Positions 9,001 to 14,730 of a DNA stretch of 64,000 nucleotides are shown here, in pieces. The translations under genes and the position numbers were made by a program. Numbering within the stretch: the first letter of the stretch is position 1; each line of letters starts with the position of its first letter. The notes below the pieces were generated by a model. The model was not told where the DNA came from and searched no databases. It worked only from the letters and a program-made list of their open reading frames with translations. Source of the DNA: Limnobaculum xujianqingii. GTDB lineage: Bacteria > Pseudomonadota > Gammaproteobacteria > Enterobacterales > Enterobacteriaceae. The stretch is from NCBI RefSeq assembly GCF_013394855.1, contig NZ_JABMLK010000001.1, forward strand, positions 1,631,501 to 1,695,500. The letters run 5' to 3'.

Positions 9001-11663
9001 TGACCAGCAATAACATGGCTGGTGGTACCATTAATCAGCAATGTCTGATTCGACTCTTGCAAACTCAGATAATCATCTGTTGCCACAATGCCAATGGCAA
9101 TGCCGCCCTGATTGTTATCAACGGTAAAGCTGTGATTGGTTTCAGCGGTTTGTCCGGCAAGATCGGTAACGCTAACCTGAATGTTAAAGGTGCCATTAGC
9201 TAACTTAGCCAGATCCTCAGCAGGAACCATGACACTCCAGGAGCCGTCTGCCAATACCTGTGTGGTATACGTTTGGCCGTTAAGCACCACAGTAATCAGG
9301 CTACCGGTTTCTGCATTGGTAGTGGAACCACTCAGCAGTTGATCGGTTTTGACTTCTGAACCATTCAGTACATCATCACCGGTAAACGGCAGAATAGTAA
9401 CCCCAGGCAATACCGTTTTAACGCCAATAATCTGTGAAATTTGAGTGCTATTGCCGGCTAAATCTTGCAGTGAAACCGTAATAGTATAATTACCGCTGCT
9501 CAACAATTGCAGATCGGCTGATGGTACAGATGTACTCCACTGCCCATCCGCACCAACCACCGCCTGATAAGATTTTCCATTTAACGTGATAATAACGGTC
9601 TGGCCCTGTTCGGAAATTGAGGCCGAGCCGGATATCGTCTGGGTTGCTGCCATTTCAGACGTAGTCAGAATATTGTCGGTAGCAAATGCTTTTATCGCCA
9701 GCGTTGGTGGGGTGGTATCCACCACTGATTGCCCCGCACCAATAAGGCCTGATTTTCCCTGCAGGGTCTGGCTTAACAGTTCCTCCGCAGCATTGACTAT
9801 ACCATCACCAAAAGGGGTATTCAGTGTTGGTTGCGGTAACTGATTAATCAGAACGTTTAAGGTATGTTCCGCGCTAAAGGTGCCCGCTGGCGCGGTGACT
9901 GCAGCAGTGATGGTTGTTGCACCATCACTTAACAGTTTCAGGTCACTTGATGGTACCAGAGCACTCCAATGACCAGAGCCATCGACAATAGCCTGATAGC
10001 TTTTTCCATTTAACGTCACAATAACAACAGAACCCGCATCAACGCCGGTGGTTACACCGTTGATGGATAAGTCCTGGGTGGCTTCAACTGCGCTCAGGTA
10101 ATCATCATTCGATACTATCGCAATTGAAATACCCGGCTGATTAAGATCGACAACAAAGGTATGGGTATCTGTCGCGGTTTGCCCGTCAAGATTGGTTACC
10201 GTTGCCACGATGGTATAGGTACCGGAAGAGAATTGTTCCATGGCGCCAGCAGGTATTGTCAAATGCCAACTGCCGTCAGCACCAACCGTGGCCAGATAGG
10301 TTTGTCCTCCACTCGATAAAGAACGTGCCAGTGCACTACCATCAGAAATATTGACTACCACCGAGCTGCCTGGTTGGGCATTTTGTGTCATACCGCTCAG
10401 AACTTGATCGGTTTTCGACTCTGCACTATCAATCTTATCATCACCACCAAATGTATTAATGCTAATGGCTGGTACAGTAATTTTGGCAATATCCAGCGAG
10501 CCGTTGGCACTGTTACCCACCGCGTCGCTGACGGTAGCACTCAAGGTGTAATTTCCATCCGCTAATGCTTGTAAATCAGTGCTGGAAATTACCGTTTGCC
10601 AGTTCCCTTGTGCATCTACTGTGGCGGTATAACTATTTTGCCCGAGCGTAATGGTGACGATCTGACCTTCTGCACCTATCGCCGTTCCACTGACGGTTTG
10701 ATTGGCTGTTGATTCGGTTGCATCCAGTGTATTATCACCGGCAAAAGAGGAAATCGTCAGAACCGGAGCCGTAATATCAATCGTGACTTCATGACTATCC
10801 TGAGCCGTTAGCCCGGCCTGATTACTAACGCTCACCTGCAATGAGGTTTTTCCATCGGCTAAAAGCTGTAAATCAGCGGCGGGAACGCTGACTTGCCAGC
10901 TTCCATCGGCAGCTACCTGAGTGGTATAGGTTTTACCACCTAAGATAATAGTTACCGTCTGTCCCGCTTCTACATGGCTAGTAGAACCACTAATCGTTTG
11001 AGTAGATTTTGCTTCAGCGGCGTTAAGTACATCATCCGTTGCGAAAGGGTTTACTTTGATGGTTGGCGCCGTAGCATTACTGTTTCCGTTATTATTACCA
11101 CCACCATTGTTATCGTTATTTCCACTATTGTTGCCACCATCACCATTGCCAAGATTACCACCGTTATCCTGATCGCTGCTGTGATGCCCTCCACCTCCGG
11201 AACCACCTGCTGCGATAGCAATACCAGCTCCCACCGCCAGAGCACCAATAATACCGGCGATAGCTGTTGCAGATAATCCATCGTCAATCAGGCTATCAGT
11301 GCCGATAGTGGCATAAGTAGGTGAAATGGTTTCTGCCGCCGCAGGTCCTGGCAGATCGGCCAATGGGAAGACGGCGTGCTGAGTCTCTTTACCATCATCA
11401 AATACCAGCTCGCTATGTTCACCTTTTTCATCAAGGGTAAAAAATCCCTGATAGCGTACGGTACTGCCATCTTTCATATGAACAATCAGATCGTTGCCCT
11501 GTCGCTCATAGCTGGAAACTAGCGCAGAAGTACCATGAATTCGCACTACACTGGATTGAGTTAATGTAACTACCTGACTTCCCTGAGTATAGTGTGCCAG
11601 TTGAGCACCATTATTGCGGGCGACAACTTCAACAGTTCCTAAAACGCTATTTTCCTGAGCCAT
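1..11663 (-). CDS. Giant BapA-type repetitive adhesin (C-terminus beyond the left edge)
   Basis: The minus-strand frame starting ATG at 11663 stays open to position 1, giving about 3,887 residues with no stop in the window. A GGGG ribosome site sits just upstream of the ATG. There is no Sec signal. Residues 1-120 resemble the BapA prefix domain (a beta-rich head with the motif YERQGNDLIVHMKDG). A hydrophobic Ala/Gly/Ile stretch and a Gly/Asn/Asp-rich linker follow (about 11080-11260), then about 35 Ig-like modules of some 100 residues. The last 200 residues visible have a Ser/Ala/Glu-rich linker and a GGAGIDTLV motif like those before type I secretion tails. BapA-family proteins leave by a dedicated ABC exporter and mediate biofilm adhesion; here the exporter would lie to the left. 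Family assignment is strong, function is inferred. Confidence 0.9.
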   Translation of the reverse strand, partial: MAQENSVLGTVEVVARNNGAQLAHYTQGSQVVTLTQSSVVRIHGTSALVSSYERQGNDLIVHMKDGSTVRYQGFFTLDEKGEHSELVFDDGKETQHAVFPLADLPGPAAAETISPTYATIGTDSLIDDGLSATAIAGIIGALAVGAGIAIAAGGSGGGGHHSSDQDNGGNLGNGDGGNNSGNNDNNGGGNNNGNSNATAPTIKVNPFATDDVLNAAEAKSTQTISGSTSHVEAGQTVTIILGGKTYTTQVAADGSWQVSVPAADLQLLADGKTSLQVSVSNQAGLTAQDSHEVTIDITAPVLTISSFAGDNTLDATESTANQTVSGTAIGAEGQIVTITLGQNSYTATVDAQGNWQTVISSTDLQALADGNYTLSATVSDAVGNSANGSLDIAKITVPAISINTFGGDDKIDSAESKTDQVLSGMTQNAQPGSSVVVNISDGSALARSLSSGGQTYLATVGADGSWHLTIPAGAMEQFSSGTYTIVATVTNLDGQTATDTHTFVVDLNQPGISIAIVSNDDYLSAVEATQDLSINGVTTGVDAGSVVIVTLNGKSYQAIVDGSGHWSALVPSSDLKLLSDGATTITAAVTAPAGTFSAEHTLNVLINQLPQPTLNTPFGDGIVNAAEELLSQTLQGKSGLIGAGQSVVDTTPPTLAIKAFATDNILTTSEMAATQTISGSASISEQGQTVIITLNGKSYQAVVGADGQWSTSVPSADLQLLSSGNYTITVSLQDLAGNSTQISQIIGVKTVLPGVTILPFTGDDVLNGSEVKTDQLLSGSTTNAETGSLITVVLNGQTYTTQVLADGSWSVMVPAEDLAKLANGTFNIQVSVTDLAGQTAETNHSFTVDNNQGGIAIGIVATDDYLSLQESNQTLLINGTTSHVIAGQLVTVVLNGKTYIAIVQQDGSWQASVSSNDLQLLQDGKATIVASVIDSDGNLATTSHDFTVIIHELPQLTINTPFGDGYLNAQENQSNQTLSGNTNVKGAGQVVTVTVGNNTYQASVDADGQWSVSLPTGALQQLPEGSVLINVSCTDAAGNAGSLTTTATVDRLPPLLTVNSFTGDDRLNIAEALVDQTLSGTVSGAENGQVITVILNGKTYTTTVNGSNWSVNIPAADLAALQDGQQNIQVSVSDVAGNTALVQHPVEINANPFSAPLISVYPFAGNDILSAAEQQVDQLVTGKVLNVEEGQTVTVVLNGQSYYGVVTAGGNWAVSIPSSVLTALSNGDYNLQVSVSDLSGNSASAIHGFTVDTLASSISISPVTGDDYLNLVEASHGFFITGTSVGVLLGTTVTLTLNGKSYVTAVLPNGTWFVAVALEDALALADGTATIVVSTIDNSGNVIFGSHNFTVITTVLPDASINLPFGDGYLNLQESTQNQTLSGSTGVTGSGQHVTVTIKGIDYAATVDSNGNWQVTIPSADLATLSDGQQPITVVATDVAGNSSTLNSVAIIDRTPPVLSMNVVSGDNIVNASDVQAAIPINGLASPGDAGQLVLLTLSSTGVTYSGIVQSDGSWSILLPAGELAGIADGTVNVSVSLTDVAGNTTTFPATFTLDTAAEVHINAISGDNYINALESAAPLVISGTSAYIEANQTVTITLNGKTYTTTIQPDGSWSYTVPAVDVQQLPDGTLNATVSVTDIAGNTAQDSHAVTVISDSANLPKLHLNIIAGNDVIDRTEAQSDVVISGFTQNVTQGQIVSITLNNVKYTAVVDADGNWSLTLPAQVVQGLPQGSQTVTVEVSDLAGNPATVSHTIQVDTVPPLLTIDIFAGNNVLNFDEASLGQLLSGTTEAGLKVNITLNGVTTQVTADSGGHWELALSASDLLALTSGKVSVIAVSVADEAGNISSGSLNLTVATTLPVVTLDKPFSDGLLNIVEATAGGVITGTTTALGATGAITITIGGQNYPVVVTGDGNWSATIPPGALLSLTDGSVPIVITAVDSAGNTTSVLSSLDALVHTLPTAEFKAPLFGDDVLNLSEATSGQILTGKSGLTGLGQTVEVTLDGTKYSGSVDINGNWTVLLPPNVLLALQDGSHDISVTLSDRVGNSTTSSELTFNAVTHNLPAPTLDLPFVDGILNAIEAAAGGTLTGSTHVSGAGQSVTVSINGQSHSATVDSDGNWSLTLTSGDLTALPDGTWPVTIIATDSAGNTVNGSASVEVLTHTLPNAKINLPFGDGLLNIAEANALTGQVISGTTGITGTGQTVTVTIDGKPQIVTVSDNGQWSVSLDSSALNALGTGEHDIQVKVTDKAGNTSQQDLSFDALLTLPTLTITQPFSDGILNLSEAGNSSTISGTTNANISGLGATLTLTINGVSYPTTIDSNGNWSANIPANALLTLTSGITYPISLTVTDAAGNSTSISQNFSTQFSLPQPTLATPFGDSYLNISESGVNQTLSGQLNVVGDPTKAKVSVSVGGINHDAVVNANGTWSLTLTSSELTGLGNGDKAIVVTVTDEALNTNSVSGLAHFSLTPPAITINAFAGDNLLNYAESHQTQILSGTTSNVEVGQTVQITIGGLSRSAQVTTDGSWSITLTPTELALLASGQITATVADKAGNSANAPAITLTVDTSVPTPFLTLDPVAGDNAINLSESGGMLTISGTADPSMATQIVNLSLGGLIIPAATIGLDGKWSVTIPSIALLQDGNYVLSASTLGGVTASANILVDRVPPQLTVAVFAGNDVLNASEAGSVQILRGTGSEIGTNVSIKIHGVTHYAQVQSDGSWSLSLSSAELKMLPQGPQDIVVELADKAGNLTSVTHPITVDTITPFLTVDALGVGNVLTAAEILLGLPLGGKGDPGDTITVTLGPLQLSALVDENGNWSVNFPTVRLETLTDGPQVINVSVGDSAGNVTSVNVGLNVALNSSLGAGISTIFGPDGILNLAESLLTQTLTGTATGDYNGAKVSVTILGQTFTANVGNNGKWSIDLTPDLWLGLTAKTLDVNVSITDANENTVDKLIHVGLALTDLPVINNILAFGDNFLNKAETALDQLISGTIGNMAAGTTVSVTLGTNTYSAGIDANGNWSVSIPKTDLASLLDGITKVGVTVTDAGGNVVKQSIDLDVITHNLPTIKFNPLFGDGVLSLSDLLGLVSIGGTATGLAGRTIILSIAGSSTLSAVVGSDGSWSAELTPSIINILKGIGSGDITVSASATDIASNPVNVSAGVHLSLLAPLLQTVSVFGDGLLNAVDASASQLISGTISNAPEGTKVSVLLGGKTFAGVTLANGSFSIALLPSDLSQLPDGPLTAAITITTPDGNTNTGSASVIVGLKNLPQITLDPLFNGDGFLNHLEAGVAQLISGTVTNLTSGSVTIKVGGNTLTATINPNGTWSTTIPTNVLNLLPDGPLAVSVSVSDGVGNTASAAVSLNTIIHSLPTISIGSIFGDGILSLVDLLTSQVISGTSSNLAVGAEISVKLGSLAYIAKVGVGGAWSLSIPPLDLKALLDGNFSVDVSVKDVAGNEATASGLLNVISHVLPTLSLDSIFNNGNLNAVDIQNVQVISGSATNAQGSIVNITLGQNHYTATVDANGKWTLSVPTLDLSALADGSFNVSAALTNAAGEVANAVGKLDVITHNLPNISLGSLFGNDGILNILDAGQTQTLSGTLSNLVGGSVVVTLGSTNYTATVGSNGTWSLSLPPSVLSLLKDGSLHVGVTVTDKVGNTKTDGTDIYVKLSPPLLSYNPLATLDITTLLTKGLTIGGSSRNLKVGADVNITLLGLASLTAQVKADGSWSANIHLTLAQLLTLNLLSPILHLSAQDEAQNGFSVDLGLGTVLNLPPLAVAAQAEPLMHEVDAAANSDASHSTQLLSTENTTEERLTSSLSSENHQASSGAEQSAAAVSGTFTIGGVTIDLADGTHNSGTSVQGSSGNDVIHLSTLGFGYIDGGAGIDTL
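650..11080 (-). repeat. Array of about 35 Ig-like modules inside the adhesin
   Basis: A module junction resembling GDDxLNAAE recurs about every 300 bp, for instance near 11030, 10735, 10436, 9368, 9070, 8770, 8470, 7560, 6650, 5750, 4840, 3920, 2740, 2120 and 1220. Each module carries a GxxVTVxLNGxxY strand, a central ADGSW turn, a DLxxLxDG loop and a VTDxAGN strand. The spacing is regular except near 9670-9800, where two junctions are only about 130 bp apart. Modules left of about 2.8 kb use a different junction (LFGDGxLNxxDA preceded by THNLPT-like residues) from those to the right, suggesting two expansion events. Confidence 0.88.
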
Positions 11664-12390
11664 TGATAACCCCTTGCTATATACGTTGGGTAAATGTGCC
11701 GTAAAAACGGCATCAGTAAGTGCTCTCCGATAACTCTTTGGTTATCAGAGAATGAATCTCAGTCCGAGGGGAAAAATATCCATAAAAGAAAATAAACAAT
11801 AATGAGTTTTCATTATTTTATTTATAGATATATAAGCAATGATTCTCATTTTGGCAAAATAAATACAGAAAATTATTTCAATCGATTAATTCATGAAATA
11901 ATTTGAAATATCAAAATAAAGAGATGACAGTAACAATTAAATAAAAACAATAAGATAAAAGAAAATTAACCAATCAACAAATAATGCAAAACAAAGGCAA
12001 TAAATTAAGTGAAAATATAAAAAACACATGTTAATAAATAGACGTTAGTATCAAAAAATATCCATATAATAAATCAGGTAAATAAATTTTTTGTCACTTA
12101 AAAAAACCTGATTGATTATGGATAAAGTGATAACGAAATAAACGGTATATAACCAGATGAAAGATGGAAGTAATTGATCAAAAAAGGAGAGTGACGAACT
12201 TTTGTACAGATTCAGGCAAAATACACAATCACTAATACTGCTTGAGCTATACTCAATATACAAGTGGAGAGTGATAAATCTTTATGGCTATCACACTTCT
12301 GTCATCTTTGTTTTAGGGTGCCACAAAAATTGATCCAGATCACACAATTGTCTGGCTACATCGGTATTCTAAAATCATATCTGACGGCAA
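11664..12390. promoter_or_regulatory. AT-rich divergent region upstream of the adhesin, with a leader hairpin
   Basis: About 730 bp without a credible gene, very AT-rich from 11770 to 12260. A hairpin at 11724-11751 (GATAAC/GTTATC core extended by CTC/GAG, one mismatch) lies 60-90 bases upstream of the adhesin ATG and would be in its 5' leader. The rest probably holds the adhesin and raiA promoters and sites for AT-binding proteins such as H-NS. No specific promoter box could be assigned with confidence. Confidence 0.45.
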
Positions 12391-12414
12391 TTGACTGACA
12401 AAGAGGTAGGTTAT

Positions 12415-12753
12415 ATGACATTAAATATTACTAGCAAACAAATGGACATTACACCGGCAATCCGTTCACACGTCGAGGACCGTCTTAAAAAGCTAGATAA
12501 ATGGCAGGCTCAGTTAATTAATCCGCATATTGTGTTATCAAAAGAACCTAAAGGTTTCGTGGCCGACGCTACAATCACTACGCCAAATGGCCCTCTGGTG
12601 GCAAGTGCTAAGCATGAAGATATGTATGCCGCTATCAATGAGCTACTTCTGAAGCTCGAACGGCAACTGAATAAAGTACAGCACAAGAGTGAAGCCCGGC
12701 GTACTGAGGGCAGCGTGAAAGAGGCTAATTTGCAACAGCTTGAAGAAGATTAA
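12415..12753 (+). CDS. raiA: Ribosome-associated inhibitor A (hibernation factor)
   Basis: 112 residues, essentially the length of E. coli RaiA, and near-identical in its core ([15 protein letters not shown] at the start, then [12 protein letters not shown] and [20 protein letters not shown]). RaiA binds the 30S decoding region of stationary-phase ribosomes and blocks translation. I start it at ATG 12415, which follows AGAGGTAGG at good spacing. An upstream in-frame codon at 12391 would add eight residues absent from the family. The acidic C-terminal tail is normal. It lies directly before pheL-pheA, as in E. coli, and is closed by a terminator at 12773. Confidence 0.96.
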   Translation: MTLNITSKQMDITPAIRSHVEDRLKKLDKWQAQLINPHIVLSKEPKGFVADATITTPNGPLVASAKHEDMYAAINELLLKLERQLNKVQHKSEARRTEGSVKEANLQQLEED

Positions 12754-12772
12754 TCATTTTATTGAGTTTATC

Positions 12773-12798
12773 AACGCGCCTCCGGGCGCGTTTTTTTA
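12773..12798 (+). terminator. Rho-independent terminator of raiA
   Basis: The stem AACGCGCC/GGGCGCGTT has a three-base TCC loop and is followed by a run of T. It begins 19 bp after the raiA stop. Confidence 0.9.
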
Positions 12799-12852
12799 TC
12801 TTAAACTATTACTTTTCTCCGCTATCCCTCATCCACTAAACAATAATAGCGG

Positions 12853-12881
12853 TTGACAGAACTAAAACCTCGCGGTTAAGT
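12853..12881 (+). promoter_or_regulatory. Probable sigma-70 promoter of pheL-pheA
   Basis: TTGACA at 12853-12858 is followed after 17 bp by TTAAGT at 12876-12881. It stands about 30 bp before the pheL start, in the position of the E. coli pheA promoter. The -35 is perfect; the -10 is weak. Confidence 0.6.
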
Positions 12882-12913
12882 TAGAGGCATCATTTATTGG
12901 AGTTTTGTTATTT

Positions 12914-12961
12914 ATGCACCATATACCGTTTTTCTTCGCTTTCTTTTTTAACGTCCCCTGA
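12914..12961 (+). CDS. pheL: phe operon leader peptide
   Basis: A 15-residue peptide, [15 protein letters not shown], with six phenylalanines in seven consecutive codons; E. coli PheL ([15 protein letters not shown]) has seven. Translation through the Phe codons measures charged tRNA-Phe. Stalling at those codons favours an antiterminator and lets transcription reach pheA. A GGAG ribosome site lies upstream. The segment between the peptide stop and 13020 contains the sequences expected to form the alternative stems. Confidence 0.95.
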   Translation: [15 protein letters not shown]

Positions 12962-13020
12962 CTGGGAGGCGATTCGTCCGTGGCTTGGAAACAAGCAGAG
13001 AGAAAGCGAAGACGAACATT

Positions 13021-13046
13021 AAAGCCTCCCACCGGGGGGCTTTTTT
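13021..13046 (+). terminator. pheA attenuator terminator
   Basis: The stem AAAGCCTCCC/GGGGGGCTTT with an ACC loop is followed by a T run, between pheL and pheA. It is the terminator form of the Phe attenuator. GGGAGGC at 12964-12970, at the end of pheL, can pair with its left arm, consistent with alternative folding. Confidence 0.88.
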
Positions 13047-13081
13047 ATTGGATAAGATAAAAAATAAGGTAAGACGACACC

Positions 13082-14239
13082 ATGAGCGATAACCCATTAT
13101 CAGGGCTGAGAGAACGTATCACTGCACTCGATCTTAAACTGCTGGAGCTGCTGGCCGAGCGTCGGGATTTAGCACTGGACGTAGCCAGAACCAAACAGTC
13201 AACTCACCTGCCTATTCGTGATAAAGAACGCGAACGCGATCTGTTAAGACGCCTGGTGGAAGAAGGAAAAAAACATCGACTTGATGGTCACTATATTACC
13301 CGTCTGTTTCAAATCATCATTGAAGATTCAGTACTGACCCAGCAGGCTCTGCTGCAACAGTATATTAATCAGGACAAACTTAGCTCGGCACGTATTGCTT
13401 TCCTTGGGCCTAAAGGTACTTACTCTCATCTGGCTGCACGCCAATATGCTGCTCGTCATTTTGATACCTTGGTTGAATGCGGCTGTAATAAATTTGACGA
13501 CATTTTCAGACAGGTGGAAATCGGTCAGGCAGACTACGGCATTCTTCCTATTGAGAACACTAGCTCTGGTTCCATTAACGAAGTATATGATCTGCTGCAA
13601 TCCACCAATTTGTTTATCGTGGGTGAATTGACTAATCCTATTAACCACTGCCTGCTATCGTCGGTAGATACCGATCTGAGTCAGATTGAGGTGGTTTACA
13701 GCCATCCACAACCTTTCCAGCAGTGCAGCCAGTATCTTAACGGCTTCCCTAACTGGAAAATCGAATATTGCGAAAGCACCTCAGCGGCAATGGAAAAAGT
13801 TGCCAGTCTGAAATCGCCGAAAGCGGTAGCGCTGGGCAGTGAGCCAGGTGGTGCGCTATATAACCTTCAGGTACTGGAACACAGTCTGGCAAACCAAAAA
13901 GATAACATCACTCGCTTTATCGTGGTGGCACGTAAACCGGTTGAAGTTGCCCCACAAATACCGGCCAAAACCACTATTATCGTTGCTACCGGCCAACAGT
14001 CTGGTGCACTGGTGGAAGCCTTGTTGGTATTGCGTAAACACAATGTGGTAATGACTAAGCTGGAATCCCGTCCGATTAACGGTAACCCTTGGGAAGAGAT
14101 GTTCTACATCGATATGCAGGTGAATCTGGAGTCAGAATCCATGCAGAAAGCGCTGGAAGACCTGACGCCGATTACTCGTTCAGTGAAGGTGTTAGGGTGT
14201 TATCCGAGTGAGACGGTGGTGCCGGTTAAGGTAAATTAG
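13082..14239 (+). CDS. pheA: Bifunctional chorismate mutase / prephenate dehydratase
   Basis: 385 residues, as in E. coli (386). Residues 1-90 are an AroQ chorismate mutase ([20 protein letters not shown], then [17 protein letters not shown]). Residues about 103-285 are the prephenate dehydratase ([17 protein letters not shown], then [19 protein letters not shown]). The last 90 are an ACT regulatory domain with [10 protein letters not shown] and the [17 protein letters not shown] phenylalanine-binding region. The enzyme makes phenylpyruvate from chorismate and is feedback-inhibited by phenylalanine. It is attenuator-controlled through pheL. In E. coli the next gene is tyrA, convergent; here tyrA is 25 kb away. 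Confidence 0.97.
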   Translation: MSDNPLSGLRERITALDLKLLELLAERRDLALDVARTKQSTHLPIRDKERERDLLRRLVEEGKKHRLDGHYITRLFQIIIEDSVLTQQALLQQYINQDKLSSARIAFLGPKGTYSHLAARQYAARHFDTLVECGCNKFDDIFRQVEIGQADYGILPIENTSSGSINEVYDLLQSTNLFIVGELTNPINHCLLSSVDTDLSQIEVVYSHPQPFQQCSQYLNGFPNWKIEYCESTSAAMEKVASLKSPKAVALGSEPGGALYNLQVLEHSLANQKDNITRFIVVARKPVEVAPQIPAKTTIIVATGQQSGALVEALLVLRKHNVVMTKLESRPINGNPWEEMFYIDMQVNLESESMQKALEDLTPITRSVKVLGCYPSETVVPVKVN

Positions 14240-14270
14240 TTGATTTGAGTATTAGTAAATCGGCTTATTG

Positions 14271-14378
14271 GATATTCCGACCATAAAGACAATATGCCTA
14301 TATACACCTTTGGTGTACGGCCGGAAGGGCCATATACTCAGCTACAGAGCGTGTCGGGCCTAGCTTCTGATAAGCACC
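14271..14378 (+). repeat. Dispersed intergenic repeat, copy A1 (short)
   Basis: It opens with a GATATTCCGACCATAA end, contains a small hairpin (ACACC-ttt-GGTGT), then GGCCGGAAGGGCC and the shared block CAGAGCGTGTCGGGCCTAG. It lacks the terminal GTTGG...CCAAC part present in the other copies. It lies just after pheA. Confidence 0.75.
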
Positions 14379-14386
14379 CTTTATAA

Positions 14387-14412
14387 TTAAGGCCGCTATA
14401 TAGCGGCCTTAA
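14387..14412. terminator. Perfect palindromic hairpin after pheA
   Basis: The arms TTAAGGCCGC and GCGGCCTTAA surround TATATA. It can act in both directions as a stem, but neither side has a long T run, so termination is plausible rather than proven. A near copy (AAGGCCGC/GCGGCCTT) lies at 14652-14673. Confidence 0.55.
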
Positions 14413-14445
14413 TGTGCTGAGAAATCGAATAAATCAACTGTTGTG

Positions 14446-14600
14446 TATATTCCGACCGTAAAAAACAATGTGCTTAAATCAACACTTAGTACGGTCGGTA
14501 AACCATCTATACTCAGCTACAGAGCGTGTCGGGCCTAGATTCCCTAGGGGCGCTTCGTTGGCTTACGCCAAGTCGACCCCAACGGCAATCTCTCCCTCCA
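14446..14600 (+). repeat. Dispersed intergenic repeat, copy A2
   Basis: It starts TATATTCCGACCGTAA, has an internal TACGGTCGGTAAACCAT that can pair back to the start, then the shared CAGAGCGTGTCGGGCCTAG, a TTGGCTTACGCCAA hairpin, GTCGACCCCAACGG and TCTCTCCCTCC. It is the longer of two tandem copies between pheA and mrcB. Confidence 0.82.
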
Positions 14601-14651
14601 ATTGCCTATGCTAAAACATAAAACTAAATCATCTGACTTTGTCATCAATCT

Positions 14652-14673
14652 AAGGCCGCTGTATCGCGGCCTT
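14652..14673. terminator. Second AAGGCCGC hairpin, between convergent pheA and mrcB
   Basis: AAGGCCGC and GCGGCCTT flank TGTATC, repeating the hairpin at 14387-14412. It lies 58 bp beyond the mrcB stop and could terminate mrcB. No strong T run is seen. Confidence 0.5.
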
Positions 14674-14730
14674 ACTATTTAAAGATATTCACGTTATGCC
14701 GCTATCAAATATAAACAGCAATAACTTCAG

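Noticed and set aside
188..11276. Many plus-strand open frames of 60-190 codons opposite the adhesin
   Set aside because: They are antisense shadows produced by the repetitive codon pattern of the minus-strand gene; their products are low-complexity Pro/Ser/Leu/Thr strings with no ribosome sites.
12051..12263. 70-codon minus-strand frame in the AT-rich gap upstream of raiA
   Set aside because: Composition is that of random AT-rich DNA (Ser, Ile, Tyr, Phe), with no ribosome site and no recognisable family.
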